Shown: positions 31,081-44,805, counted from the first letter of the stretch. The stretch: DNA of 64,000 nt from Hedera helix (GCA_947179155.2 OX359267.1:36162498-36226497), one strand, 5' to 3'. Program-made: numbers and translations. The notes: generated from the letters alone by a model not told the origin.

Positions 31081-32089
31081 GATTTTATGGTCATCGATCA
31101 TTTCTTTTGAGTATCTAATACTCATACCTCATCGTATATATCTGGATCATCATCTACTATGATGCGTACCTTATCATCATCATCTATGATGAATCCATAC
31201 CATTCAGGTATCTTCGGTACTAAACCAGATTTACGACTTGGTTGTGGTACAATAGGTTTATCTACTTGTACAGATTCCTTCATTTTATCTGTAGTGTTTT
31301 GTGGTTCTTGAACTTCTTCAAGATCTATTTTACTCCCACTAACCCTTTAAGGAAAAAAAACTTCTTTTTCTTATAAGGCAGCGTGTTTCAACAAACACCT
31401 TTTAGTTAGTCGGATTATAGAAGTGATACCCTAAACTTTCTTTAGGATATCCCACAAGTTTACACTTATCAGATCATGTCCCTAGCTTATCTTTGTCAAA
31501 CCTTTTGACATAAGCTGAACAATTCAAATCTTAACATGCTTAAGACTTGGTTTCCTCCCTATCCATGACTCATATGAAGTCTTAGGGACGGAATTTGAAG
31601 GTACCTTATTTAGTAGATATGCGATCGTTTCTAGAGCATAACCCTAGAAGGATACTGGAAGATCGGTAATACTCATTATGGATCATCACCATGTCCATTG
31701 TGAAAATACCATTTCGCTTTAGATGATCTAGAAACTTACTGCTTTAAGTATTCCCTTCTCGATCTAATCGAAGAACTTTAATACTTTTGGCATTTAGTTT
31801 CTATACTTCACTTTTGAATTCTTTGAACGTTTCAAACGATTTGGATTTGTATTTCATTAAATACATATATCAAAATCTAGAATCATCAGTGAAAGTAATG
31901 AATGAATACCCTTATATTGCATCTGTTGTCATAGGTCCCACACACGACTGTGTGTACCATCTCTAACAACTCTGCAACTCGCTCTCCATGTCCACTAAAT
32001 GGAGATTTAGTCATATTGTTCATGATACAGGATTCACAAGTTGTATTTGATTCATAATCAAAAAGCTTTAAAAGCTTATCTTTATACAA
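31081..32089 (-). pseudogene. Copia integrase remnant
   Basis: At 31886-32089 the minus strand reads LYKDKLLKLFDYESNTTCESC, then KSPFSGHGERVAELLEMVHTVVCG, the GAG-pre-integrase zinc region and the start of the core (HTDVCGP in intact relatives; here the Asp is replaced by Val). The rest is frame-broken. Confidence 0.7.
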
Positions 32090-32599
32090 CTTGTTTAGTC
32101 TTGTTTCATTAACGTGACCGAGTTAACAGTATTGCATGAAGGTATGATTCATATCATCTTTTTGCTTTTAGTTTTTTCAAATTGAAATATTTTTCATGTA
32201 AGTCAAGTATACAAAGTCCATTAAGTAATCAATCAGTTCTAAATAAAATATTATCATTATAAATAGAACAACGATTGTTCATTATTATAATGTCAAAAAC
32301 CCTTCCTTGTCATCACATGGAACTGAAATAATGTTTCTAAGAACTGGAACATAGTAACAACTTACTAACTTAATAGTCTTGCCCGTAGGTAGTGCTAAAC
32401 TATAAGTTCTCATGGCTAATGCAGCAACCTTTGCTTCATTCCCCAGCACATGATTACTTATAGTTTATTTAGCTTTCTACTTCTGCTTAGTCTCTGCAAC
32501 GACTTGCATATGTGAGACCACCATTCGGTATCTTATACCTAAGTAGAACTTGACTTATAGAAAGTTCTATTTCATTATGAACAAATCTATATTTGTAGT

Positions 32600-33480
32600 T
32601 GAAGCTTCACTAAACTTCTTTTACTTAACTACTACAACTCTCTTGTAGTTGTTCTTCCAGTGTCCCAGCTTATCGCAATGAAAGCAAACTCATTTGCCAT
32701 CGGGATCACTTTTATTTATGTCCTTTGTTTAGCCTTTCTTTTGCCTTCTACTCTTTCTGACTCCTCAGAAATACCTTTGGCCATCTTCCTCCGCTTAGAA
32801 GATTCATCTACGAGTAAGACTTGGTTTTTCTAGGAAGGAAAGTGACTCTCAACAGTCTTCAACATATTTAAGCAAATCAGTTAAACTGACTTCTAGCTTA
32901 TTAATGTTTGAAGTTCACAACATATTGTGAATTAGAGTCAGTGAGTGACTGCAAGATCGAATCTTGACTCAACTCTCTATCCTTGACAAAACATGTTGTC
33001 CTAATTGATCAATCCAATTGATCATCTTTAGGACATGTGTCTTTTACTGTAGTGCCATTGGTTATTATAGATCGGAAGAGCTCCTTAGATATCTTATATC
33101 TAATTGACCTACTTTGCTCACCATACAACTATTGAATGTGCAGCAATATAGTAGGTGCATCCATTTTCTCGTGTTGACGCTGTAACTCGATACTCATGGA
33201 TGCGAGCATGATGCATTGAGCCACCTTTGTATCATCTTGCCATTTAAAATAGCAATCTCTACCTCAGAGGCTTAGTCTACAACGTTTGTAGGAATAGACA
33301 AATTAAGGACATTTGCTAGCTTTTCAGCATTGAGAACTATTCTCAAATTTGTTTAATCAATCCGAACAATTCGGGTTTGATTAATTGTTAGCATACATTA
33401 TGGTATGCAGTGTTAGTGAATTAAACATAACAATATTCTTTAAGTGAATTAATAACAACATTAACATACATTCGTTTTAT
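32600..33480 (-). pseudogene. Copia gag remnant with zinc knuckle
   Basis: At about 32650-32690 the minus strand gives CFHCDKLGHWKNNY, a CCHC knuckle whose last Cys is changed to Tyr. A stop sits four codons upstream. The remainder toward 33480 is gag-like in position only. Confidence 0.5.
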
Positions 33481-33625
33481 TAATTACCAAAATAAATTAG
33501 GTCTTTATTTAAAATGGTGTCTCTCACTATTTTCATCAAACTATATTACCCTCCTTATATAGTTCGGCAAATCTAGTTAAAGATTTGCTAGTGAGAATAA
33601 GGATCCTATCGATATAAGTACAGCC

Positions 33626-33923
33626 TTGTGTGTGCACAACAAACTATAGTTTATTCAATAGGTAGACAACTGTTGCCTTGTCAATTACATCAACATGTAA
33701 CTCCTTTGTATTTTGCCTCTTAGATTATTATGATCATGTGTGTGCACATCCAAATCAAAATTATCTAAGTTAAGTCAAACCTAGCACTTCCATATAAGTG
33801 AAGAGAAAAATACTGCCCTTGTGTGTGCACAACAAAACAGTAATGTTCAATTCCTTTATAAGCATCAAATGTGATAAAACAACATTTCAAATAATCGATA
33901 TAAGCCTTGTGTGTGCACAACAA
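33626..33923. repeat. Four spaced TTGTGTGTGCACAACAA boxes in the copia leader
   Basis: Copies lie at 33626-33642, 33735-33750 (imperfect), 33819-33835 and 33907-33923, each centred on the palindrome TGTGCACA and about 85-110 bp apart, upstream of gag. Confidence 0.7.
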
Positions 33924-33989
33924 ACGTATATTGACTATTTGATACTCTATCGTTTTATCATGCTAGAAGGCGACGTTCGATATTTTTAA

Positions 33990-35005
33990 TAAATATCTTT
34001 GAACGTTACAACTTAATATTATGAGTAGTAGAATAAATAAATTAGAACAATTCTAATTTTATTTAATTGAATTAAACTCCTTTAATTCATGAATTAAACA
34101 TTTTAATTCATTTTATAAATAATATTTATTCTACATCATGAGGGGTTTATTAATATTAATTGTCTCATCTTGTTTAGCGCACATGCACATATATATATAT
34201 ATATATATATATAAAATACGCGCCATATTAATTAACATGCGAAGCATGTTTGATAATATATTATATATATAAATAAGCATGCACATATAGAATACTATAT
34301 TCTACTTGGATTGATTATGGACTTTTATTCTAGTTTGGTTTATTCGAGCCACCAAATAAACCAAATTGGTCAAACCTAGGGTGCAAGAATAAATTAAATT
34401 AAATGTAACTATTACATTTAAATTCGGGCTCCATTACAAACGGGTCTTCATGCGCTTCTTGCTTCTTTGCTCCAATTCTTCAAAATAATTCTAACTAATC
34501 CTATTACAAATTATTTACAATAAATAGAAACCTTGATCAACAGTCAAGGGGAAGTACATAGGAGGGAGATAGAATTATACATAAGAAAAATTAGAAAGAC
34601 GAGGTACGCAGACCCCATTTATTAAAACCCATTCATTCATGCATTTAATTAAAATTAAATCCAATCACATTGGTCAATAGTGCATAATCAATCCCATTTA
34701 TTATCATATATATCAACATATATATTAATAAATAATATTTATCTCATGAATTAAATAAATCATTCCATATATGTATTGGTATCATTTAATGGGCAATTTA
34801 AAATTGTATGAAATCCAATTTCATATTTAAAATAAACCTTTTATTTTAATTATAAAATTATTTAAAATAAACTATTTATTTTTATTATTTTAAAATTACC
34901 CAAAATAAAATCTTTTATTTTGAAATTTTAAAATACGTCCAAATTAACCAAACAATTTGGCTAATATATATACACACGGTTGGCTAATTAACATATATAT
35001 ATGGT

Positions 35006-35062
<57 letters not shown>

Positions 35063-35647
35063 ATAATGATTACCGATTATTATATATAATAAAGCAAGAA
35101 ACCTGCTGATCACTTTTCACCAATTCCGGAACAGTGATTACCGAGACACTCATTTCGGTACAAAGTAGCCTGCTTTACCTCTTTTCGGGACAAAGTTGAT
35201 TTGGATTTGTTGATCAAACCGAAAAGTAGTTGTTGCTTTATAACATTTATAATATATAATAAATTCCGAAAGCCATACCGAATATTATACATATATGTTA
35301 AACAAGTTGCTGCGGCTTTAACATACAAACACGGTAGTGACTTGATTTCGGGACATCATATATCTATGCCGCTGACTTGATTCAAGGAATGCATGGATTT
35401 GGTTTATAATATATATTATATTAACCAAGCATGAAACCATTCCAACATATATATATTCGGTAATACACCAAACAGTTCCAACATTCGGTAATCATATTAT
35501 TCCAACCGTGAATAAATAAAATCAGTCCGTGATTCAATTTCGGTATATAAAAAAAAATAATTTTATACAATAAATTATGCCCAATAAATTATTCTAAACA
35601 CATATCCATACATATATAAAATTAAAACAATTAATAATTCGCATAAG
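33990..35647. repeat. AT-rich copia leader with TA microsatellites
   Basis: This is non-coding. There are (TA)n tracts at about 34187-34213 and 35008-35062, plus many TATATA runs. No coding sequence is seen. Confidence 0.55.
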
Positions 35648-35650
35648 TTT

Positions 35651-35664
35651 GGCTCTTGATGCCA
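35651..35664 (-). promoter_or_regulatory. Copia primer binding site
   Basis: GTGGCATCAAGAGCC on the minus strand immediately follows the LTR end (CCAACA) and resembles the initiator-Met primer site. Confidence 0.65.
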
Positions 35665-35665
35665 C

Positions 35666-37640
35666 TGTTGGTTTGCAAAAATTATGGCATACATATAATC
35701 AAATTATATAAGCGCAACGGAAGCAAGAAAATCAGATTTTAAAATTTTTGTACAAACCAATAACCCGGATCTTTCTTATGCGACTATTATTAATTGAGGA
35801 AGGATAAAAGAATTTATACCTTTGTAGAACCAAGCTTCCACGGGTACAAGTTCATCTCCCTTTGATCATTCACGTTCTTCTTCAAATTCACCGATTAGAT
35901 TCCACGGATCAATGTTAGCTCCCCAAGTGTTGAGCCTCTAGAGGTGATCCACCAAGAGATCTATGAATTAAAGAAGTGGATCTTGGTTTCTCCAAACCAT
36001 GGGTGGCTAGCCCTAATTCTCTCTCTCTCTCTCTCTCTAACTCTTAGATCTAGAGAATTATGGAGTACTATCTCTCTCTAATGAAAGAGTGTGTAACCTT
36101 GATCTATGATAAGACTCCTCTTATTTATAGATCTAGTCAACCCTCCTAAACTATTTAGGATTAGGATTTTAATTTAATTCCCAATTTAATTAGGAACTAA
36201 ATTAATTAATTACAATTCCTAAACCATTTAGGAACTTAATTATTTAATAATGAGAGTACTTCTTATTAATTAATTACTAAACCATTTAGTAACTTAATTA
36301 ATTATTATAATTATAATTCCTAAACTATTTAGGAACTTAATTATTTAATAATAATATTACTATTTATTAATTAATTCCTAAACCATTTAGGAACTAAATA
36401 ATAATACTAGTAATAATAATAATAGTAATAATAATAATAATAAGACTCCTCTTATTAATTTATAATTAGTATTTCTAAAATACTAAATTATAAATATTAA
36501 GCTATTTAATTTATTCTATCACCATAGTATAAATTAAATATACTTAATTTATTATTACAATTATGCCATCCACTTCTAAAATAAATATTACTCTTTTGCG
36601 GTGTGACCCTTTAGGTTCTCCATATTAAACCGGTTGTATAATAAATAAATTAGAACAATTCTAATTCATTTATTACGAATTAACTCTTTAATTCAGAATA
36701 AATAATTATTCCACAATAAGGGTAAGCCCCCTTAGCGATTAGTCGACTTTCCAGATAATATAGATTTCAACATTTAATCGTAAAAGAACCTTTCAGCAAA
36801 TAGTTACCGTACAATTCAATCCTTCTACCATACAATGTCCCAATCAAATATAAGACACAGAATTTCTGTCAAGTCTTATTTATTTGATTATATGCATTTC
36901 AATTCACAAATACACAACTCCAGTTAATGTAAATTAGAAACTCCTTTCTAATTCCATTCAACCCTGGCCAGGGATTTCTGAGTTGTCACTTATTGAATCG
37001 CATAGGACATTCTCTCCCTTTACTGGAAGTGGTAGATCCTTTGTTGACCATTCATCTATCTCCATGTGTACCTTATTATACCCAAGCACATCCTTTGATA
37101 TACCAATAGGTCTTAAGGAATATGTCAAAGTATAACTTAGTACACACAAGATACTAAGATGATCTCAAGTCTAAGGATCACTTGTACGACTATCACATAA
37201 GGAACTCCTATTGACAGACGAGTAAAACTCCATTAGGTGTTCCTTGAGCGAGTCACGTTCAGTGAACTTATTCTCTAATAAGCACCTACATACTTGCTTT
37301 AGTGTCTCTACACAAATGATTATGAGATCAATCATCCTCTTCATAAGAGCAAGCATAGTATGTACCAATCTATCCGGATCTACAAATCCCCTTTTTAGTG
37401 ATCCAACGATTAGGAACAATTTTAGTTTTTGAGCTATCTTGAATTTAGATCTCATTAGCATGATCCTCATCATGGTTCTAAAAGCATTGCTCGAAAACTA
37501 TGGGTTTATCCATTTGATTAATTCAAGTAATTAATCATGAATAAAGAAATGCCTTGATACTTTTATTAATAAATGAACAAGATTACAAAGTATATGCTTA
37601 TCACATCAAATGTGATTGGCTTGAGGGCATATTACTTTCA
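35666..37640 (-). repeat. Copia 5' LTR (right)
   Basis: This is the near-identical partner of 27943-29913, with a CT microsatellite two units longer and a TATA box at 36122-36129 on the minus strand. It is followed by the GAGGT target duplication. Confidence 0.9.
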
Positions 37641-39392
37641 GAGGTTTGTGGTGTCCTTTTGCATAAAGTTGCTTGGATTTTATACGTCAAAATGTGTTTT
37701 GTCGGGAAAGCTTTTTAGACGTCTTTTGACTCGAATGACGAGGCTTCGCTTTTTATAAGAAAGATTGATTTTAACTTTTTAAAGCGATGAGGGTTTTATT
37801 AGATGTCGTTTATAGAAAATCGAGTTTTTAAACTTTTGTCAAATAGGTATCAAGACTATACATTGCCCTCTAATAATAAATCGAATAAAATAAAGGCAAC
37901 TTCTAGAACTTTTTCACCCTATGCACAAAGTTTAATGAAAACGTTTATTCATATTTACGAAATCATTTTGTATGATATTTCAAAATCCATTGGAGCCTTT
38001 TCATCAAACCGGAATCAAAGTTCGTCAAAACTCTTAATTTTTTAACCTCGTGCATCTAATATCCTAATTTGATCACTTTTATAAAATCTTCATCGTTTGC
38101 CTTATTTTGGAAATCGTTTTTAACGTCGTGAATCAAAACAAACATTCAACATGTGTCGGGGCTATCCATGGGCATGTGAGCCATCTAGACAACCCCAAAC
38201 ACCCACAATCACATACTTTATTATTATTACGGGGCCTTAACCCGATCACGATTGATATCGCGTTAAGGCCTGATATTACAAATACACCGCCATGGACCCT
38301 ATGCCACGATTACAAATACCAAAACGTCCATCATCGGGATTCGATCACTAGGATCTCCTTCCTAGGCTCACAATCATCCAATCACAGCCCAACCAATACT
38401 AAACCAAATCTAACAAGATTTAGACATTTGCTATCACATTACATAACCCAAATATCACTAACTCAATACTACGCATTACTCATTACCATCACGAACGAAA
38501 AATCACCGTACGGACATCATCGGGGCGTTAGGAGGAATTACGTTCCGATGGAACCCTCGTTAACGACACCTAATCCACGGATCATCACCATTACAACAAC
38601 AACTATATCAAATAAACCAATCACAATGCTACGCTAACAATACAAGCAATAAAAACCCAAACAAACATCCTTTTCACCTTGCAAAACGCCGGTTCAAGCT
38701 TCTTATATCACAAATCGGATTACACCACAAGATCACTAAACTAATTAGCACAACAAAATGAATCTATTGCTTGAATCTAGCCCAGATCCGAACTCTCTCT
38801 CTCCTCCCGCGCGCTCTCTCTCTCTCTATTTTCTTTCTTTTTCTTTCTCTTCTCCTTCTCGGGTGGAAAAATGGCGATGTATACTGGTTCAGCAGGCAGC
38901 CGCAGATGCATCTGCGGCTGGTCCTGCTGTGGCCGTCCGAGCCGTCGCCTCGGCTGTCGTGTGCCGCCCTCGAGCCGCGAGCCTGCCCCCTTTGTCGGTG
39001 GCTGCGATTGCATCCGCGGCTGTCCGGCTCATTTTTCTTGAATTTCGTGCCACGCGATCTCAATTTGCCAATTTCTGCTATATTATTTTGGAAGGCTGTT
39101 TCTTGATACATAAATCATTTTTGGGAATGGTTTCCCGGCATCGAGACCCCCCTACTGCTGTAATCGCCATGGTCCTTGGCCTTCTTTGGCGATCGCATCG
39201 GGCTTCGTCTGGATTGCCCGTAGGTCTCGCCTCAAACGACTCAATTCGCTTTTTGCGTTTGACAGCCTTGATCGTAAGCCGTGGTGGGAACTGCGTGTTG
39301 GCGCCCACCTCTCCTTTTCGTATGTCAGGTCAATTGACGATTTTGCCCTCCTGTCAGGGTTAGTACACAAGTGCAAAATTTGGGTGTCTACA
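37641..39392 (-). repeat. Tat 5' LTR (right), second segment
   Basis: It resumes the Tat LTR exactly at GAGGTTTGTGG and matches 12350-14126. It ends GTGTCTACA at 39392. One palindrome box lies at 38900-38917. It has one 22-bp palindrome unit fewer and a shorter CT run than the left LTR. Confidence 0.88.
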
Positions 39393-40858
39393 ACAACGAA
39401 GTAGTCCGAGAAAAGCTAGCTAAGGACAAGGAGCAAAACATGAATCAACTATAGCTAGTTTATCAAAAGAAGAAATAATATCTACTACAATAAAGATTCA
39501 GTGGAAATTATAATCCTGTAAGTGAGGGGGAACCAATCAAGCAGAAGATGGAAATGTCCAAGAAAGGGGGAATTCATTATAAGAAGAAAAGTCTTAGCCC
39601 TTATGAATGCGATTAGAATAAGTCAAGGAGAAGATCGTAAAAACTTCAAATCGTAGAGCAGATTGGAAGACAACAAAAGAAGATTGTGTAATGGCTCTTA
39701 GATCGTAATACAAGTTAGCAGATCGTAGAGCTAATCAAAAGACAACAAAAGAAGATCATATAGTTGCTCTACGATCGTAATACAAGTCGGTAAACCATAG
39801 AGCAAAGGAATCATAAAGCTAAAAGGAGTCAAGACACTTCAGAATCAGAAAAATAGGAAAATGTGAAAGATTCCACAAAGGATTGATCAAAGAGTATGGA
39901 AATGACCTAAGGGATGAACGTGACAAAACGATCACTGGTCAAGCTTAGAAGAGGAATCAGACAAAGCTATGACTAACGGCTATAAAGGTCAAACTTCAGC
40001 TGACATGTGGTTTCCATTGTGGTAAGTTGATAAAAATGCTGACACCTTCTACAGTTAATAAGAAAAGACATCTTTTGAAGAGAAGGCTAGGCTTTATCCA
40101 ACATATAAATAACATGGCAAACTGATTAATGTAACAACTTAGAACAAGTAATCACGCTGACATAAAAAAAAAATGTTTGCATTAAGAGATATTCAACATC
40201 CGAGATTGTCAAAAGCAACGACTATCTCCCAACGGATAGAATTCTCAACATGCGAAATGAAGGAGATTTCTCTGAGTATAAAAGAACTTTCATTCATAAA
40301 GAAAAGAGCGAGGGGGAGAAGAGACCAACAAACACATCGGGTATAAAGGAGGAGTAGATTCGACTAATATAGACATCATGTTAAAAAGAAAAATTAGTAG
40401 TGAGAGAGAAGCCAAATACAGAAGAATCCACCAATTATGAGAATACATAAAGTGAAAATTGGTCCGAGCTAATTGAAGAAGATTGGCCCAAACATCAAAG
40501 GAGTATAAGGAAAAAATAATTAATCTATAAGAGACCGAAGAGGTGATCGATCAATTAACAAGATGCATGCTTAACCCAAAGTTACTATATGCTTTGAAGG
40601 ATTGATCATATCACTGCTGCCAAGTTCATTTGATATGAGCTTAACGCTAACTTGGCAACACCCCTCAATAACAACAACAATAACAACAAGAACAATACTA
40701 GTAAAGTCGGGACTTAGTGACCCACCAGATTTAGAGGAATTTGTTCCCTGTTAAGGTAAGAAGACTTAGTGTCCTGAGGAAAAAATTGGATGAGACCCGT
40801 CTGATTCTTAGTGAAATAACCTCTATTGAGAGAAGGCGACTTAATGTTGTACAGGATA
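39393..40858 (+). repeat. Sirevirus-like copia 5' LTR, segment 2
   Basis: This continues segment 1 after the Tat element. It contains AATCGTAGAGC and GATCGTAATACAAG repeats (39630-39790), including CTCTACGATCGTA, and repeated GACTTAGTG(T/A)CC wording from 40700. There is no coding domain. Confidence 0.55.
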
Positions 40859-42289
40859 TGTGACACTCCCAAATTCAAATACCATTACCTCAAAATTAGT
40901 GCTCACGCAAATAATATAAACAATTACTGCTAAACAATATTTACTATTAATGTAGAAAATAAATAAACATATGTTGTCTATTACAATAATTTTCTAGTCC
41001 CAAAGTCTATAACCTTTACCAAAATATACATCACAAACTACAAAAGAATATTAGTGTTTGTGTTACAATCTTATAAGTTTTAAACAAAATATAAATAGAC
41101 TAACAGTTATCCAGATAATTAAGATTTCGCTTTTTCCTTTGCCTTTATCTGTACCCAACCCCTCAGGTTTAGCTGTAATAATTTCATGGCATAGCAAGGA
41201 TGAACAACTAGTTTGCCCAACACGTTTAAAATGAATACAAAATATGCCATGAATAAGAATAATGACTAAAAGATTCAATAATATGAATTTGATATAATCA
41301 ACGAACAATTTAATGAGTAAAAATTTATTATTTAAATACTGAGTGGTCGAAAGACCGTGAACGTATGCTTTGGGGAATCAGTTACTTAAATGACCCTCTT
41401 AGGTTAGATTTTTAGAACTGTACTTGAGGGGATCAACCTCGCGTACCATATGCATATCAATAACATTTATTTTATGTATATCGTTTGTCCGATATTTAGG
41501 TTCTTCCCCATTATGGGTTATTTTTCTTAGTCTAAGAATCCGTACCACTATGGTTTGGATAGCTTTCAAAATAAACTTCACATAGATTTAGCCGAATAAG
41601 TGGCTTAGACTTCTTCTTTAATCAATCCATAACTCAAGAATGGAATATGAATTCAAATAATATATGCAATTTGCAATAATATTATTGTGGAATAACTTGG
41701 AATATAATATAAGCTCAAGATTTAAGAATTAACACAATAATATTTAGTAGAGTTAGGAAACTTGCTCAATATAAATTTGAGTAAGGTTAAATAACTTGCC
41801 TATTTGTCGATTTACGGTTAATTTGCTTAATTTAAATTTCTCTTGAAGACCTAAAATTGATAACGTTGTCCTATCAATTAGTACAACATATAATTGTTCA
41901 CTTAAACATTTAAGTTTATTATTTACATAGCATTAAATCACATATGACTATCACATAACACTTTATGAAGAATTTTCATATCCTTTACCCTAGGTAATAC
42001 CCTCAAATGTATTTAGGTAAATGATTTAGCCATCAAATATTACATCTCTTTAAGTAATATTAATTTAATAAACTTACAACATTACTTATAAAATTATTTA
42101 AATTCCTAAACAATATATTATAATTATTTTATTATCTCATTTATTATTAATTAGTATAAACGATAACTATCCTTAGCTATTGTTGCATAACTAATAATTC
42201 ATGTGCTTATTAATCCTTCTTATTTATCATTAATCATTAATGAAATGATACTAATTAATTTATTAATTTTCATCCTCTTTAATAAATAA

Positions 42290-42980
42290 TAATTAATTAC
42301 TTAATTAATTAGCATTACTTATTATTTAATCTTAATTAAATAATAAATAATTAGTTTATTAGCTTTAATCATCTTTAATTATTATTTAATGTTAATTAAT
42401 TAATTAATTATCCTTACTTATTATTTAATCTTAATTAAATAATAAATAATTATTTTATTTAATTATTTTTAATTATTATTTAATTTGAATTAAATAATAA
42501 TTAATTAATTAATTATACTTACTTATTATTTTATCTTAATTTAATAATAAATAATTAGTTAACTTTAATTATCTTTAATTATTATTTATTGTCAATTAAT
42601 TAATTAATTAATTAATTAATTATCCTTACTTATTATTTAATCTTAATTAAATAATAAATAATTAATTTATTAAATTTATTTATGTTTAATTATTCTTTAA
42701 TGTTAATTAATTAATTAATTAATTAATTATCCTTACTTATTATTTAATCTTAATTAAATAATAAATAATTAGTTTATTAACTTTAATTATCTGTAATTAT
42801 TATTTAATGTTAATTAAATAATAATTAATTAATTAATTATACATACATACATACTTATTATTTAATATTAAATAATTAGTTAACAACTTAATTACTCTTT
42901 AATTATTATTTAATGTTACTTAAATAATAATTTAATCAATTAATTATCCTTACCTATTACTTAATATTAATTAAACAATA
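42290..42980. repeat. AT-rich tandem array, period about 106 bp, 6-7 copies
   Basis: The phrase TACTTATTATTTAATCTTAA recurs about every 106 bp (near 42312, 42414, 42521, 42628, 42733, then diverged), separated by (TTAA)n stretches of varying length. Confidence 0.75.
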
Positions 42981-44072
42981 AAAAATTAATTTAATTATTA
43001 TTTAGTTGTAAAATAATAATTAATTATCTACTATTTTTATTATTCAGTAAGGTATTAATCAATCATTAATTTTAATAAATATCTAATGATATCATAATTA
43101 TCCAAACTAAGTTTTGTAATATTCTTTATTAAATTAAAAATATTTTCTCTTTTGGAACCATCACAAGAATTGGCCTAGAAAGACTTGAATTGGACCCCAC
43201 AAGGTAAAAAAAATCGGACCGACCGATTTCCCCCCCCCCCCCCCCCCCAGAAAATTGGCATAATGTTTTCTAAAATTTTCTAATTTTGTCTCTTTGACTA
43301 AAACTTGAATAAAATGAAATCTACAAGTTCACTTGACCTCAAATTGGTCTTGTTGGATTCGTATCTTTCCAAACTACAAGATTTTATTATCAAATTATAA
43401 ATTTAGACCTGTTTTGGTCACTGAAAATAACCATAAAGTGGACTGTTGTGCATAGATTTGTAACAGTGAAGTGTTTTTGGTAAAAATTTAATATCTTGCT
43501 AATTTTAAATCATTTTTAGATGATTCTAAAGAGATTTTGTTCTTAACTTACATTAGTAACACTTCAATGAAGAAAATCACCAAGATCATTTGTAGGTTTC
43601 AAAATGAAAAGCTTCAAATTTCACTTAAGTTTACCAGTAAAAACTAATTTCAAGTTTTTTGCTAAACGATTCATAATAAACACACGTAAATACACATTAT
43701 AAACCCATGAAACTCTTAATCTACTAAAATATCACGAATCTAAACATTTAGAGTTTGTAAATAACTTTTTTATCATAGAAAATTTATATAGAACCTAATA
43801 ACTTTAAACTAGGGTTTTAGGGTAAATAGTATACCTTTTGCTTTTGATGACTTATTTTCTTTGCTTTCCAAAATAGGTTATAAGTTGTGATGACATTCAA
43901 GAACACACACCTTGAAGAAAATGACTTGACTCACTTGACTTGGTGGTGACTCACTACACAACTCACTTCCTTTTTCTTTAACTCACCTAGTTAACTCATT
44001 AAAACTTACTAGCACACTATATAGAGAATACTTGCAATATTTTGTAAACTCTCCACCAAATGAGCTAGCTTC

Positions 44073-44080
44073 TATTTATA
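44073..44080 (-). promoter_or_regulatory. TATA box in the solo LTR
   Basis: CTATAAATAGAAGC on the minus strand agrees with the LTR orientation deduced from its ends. Confidence 0.45.
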
Positions 44081-44805
44081 GTAGTATAATTGGACATCAA
44101 GTTTTTCCAAAATTGCTAGCAATAAGGTTGAGTAATCCACACACCACCTCAAGCAATTAAAATTGATAAAATTTGAAGTCCATGGAGCTCTCCCACACTC
44201 CACCACCATTGGTCATGCCCCTTTTTTGGTACCATTTTGGAATTATTTTTATTATGCAATTTGAATAATTAACCTTCTAGAAGCCAATTTACTAATGGGT
44301 TAAAGTTTGGGCTAACAATTAATTTATTTGGGCCACTAGATTACTAAATTAATTCACAAACAATGGATAGTAATTTAATGCACTCAACTTCTAACTAATT
44401 AGTACATTGGGCTAGCAAAACATAATTACTAAGTTACATAGCAATTGTCACAAGTTCATCACTTAATTAATTGATTGGGCTTGTTTAGAAAAAACAAACA
44501 AACATAATTAAATAATTAAATTTAATTACATAATCTAATTAGACTTGTCATATTCAATGTTAATTGAATATTTAATTAAGGTTCCACAACATATCAATCC
44601 CGTGATATAAAAAAAAATATAACCTTAGGTTAGTCTGATAATTAATAACCATTCACAAGACTTCCTTTAATTAAATTAATTCAGTAGTCAAATATTATCA
44701 AATAAAATCAAACCATCTCGTTAGGGTTTAAATTAATTCACACAACAATACCATTAATTAAAAATTAAATTCTCAATTTTATTTATAAAATTCTTGGTCC
44801 TTACA

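Larger units (their letters stand above)
27943..37640 (-). mobile_element. Nested Ty1/copia element with near-identical LTRs and degenerate coding region
   Basis: The LTRs are 27943-29913 (1971 bp) and 35666-37640 (1975 bp), flanked by a perfect GAGGT duplication (27938-27942 and 37641-37645). The minus-strand order is PBS, gag with zinc knuckle, integrase, RT, RNase H, polypurine tract: the Ty1/copia order. By eye the LTRs differ by only six transitions and a 4-bp CT-repeat step. The internal 5.75 kb contains frameshifts and stops in every domain, so this copy was probably non-autonomous when it moved. Confidence 0.88.
11985..39392 (-). mobile_element. Ty3/gypsy Tat-lineage (Ogre-like) LTR retrotransposon, with a nested copia element
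   Basis: LTRs of about 2.1 kb (TG...CA; minus-strand reading starts TGTAGACACCC) flank a minus-strand gag-pro-RT-RNaseH-aRNH-integrase block. The flanking 5-mers are GCAAC (11980-11984) and ACAAC (39393-39397), a target-site duplication with one mismatch. The primer site is at 27509-27526, and a polypurine tract (AAAGAGGGGCAAC read on the minus strand) abuts the left LTR. The second, archaeal-type RNase H and a long non-coding and antisense-coding region after pol are Tat-lineage traits. I count about thirty substitutions between the LTRs by eye (roughly 1.4%). The 5' LTR is split by the copia insertion at 27943-37640. Confidence 0.88.
40859..44805 (-). mobile_element. Large solo LTR (about 3.95 kb), probably Ty3
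   Basis: It starts TGTGACACTCCC and ends GGTCCTTACA on the plus strand, so on the minus strand it is TGTAAGGACC...GGGAGTGTCACA, a TG...CA LTR. It is flanked on both sides by the same outer LTR, with no gag or pol, so it is a solo LTR left by recombination. The flanks (GGATA and AGAGA/AGATA) do not give a perfect target duplication. TATAAATA lies on the minus strand at 44073-44080. A poly-C tract is at about 43230-43248. Confidence 0.6.
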
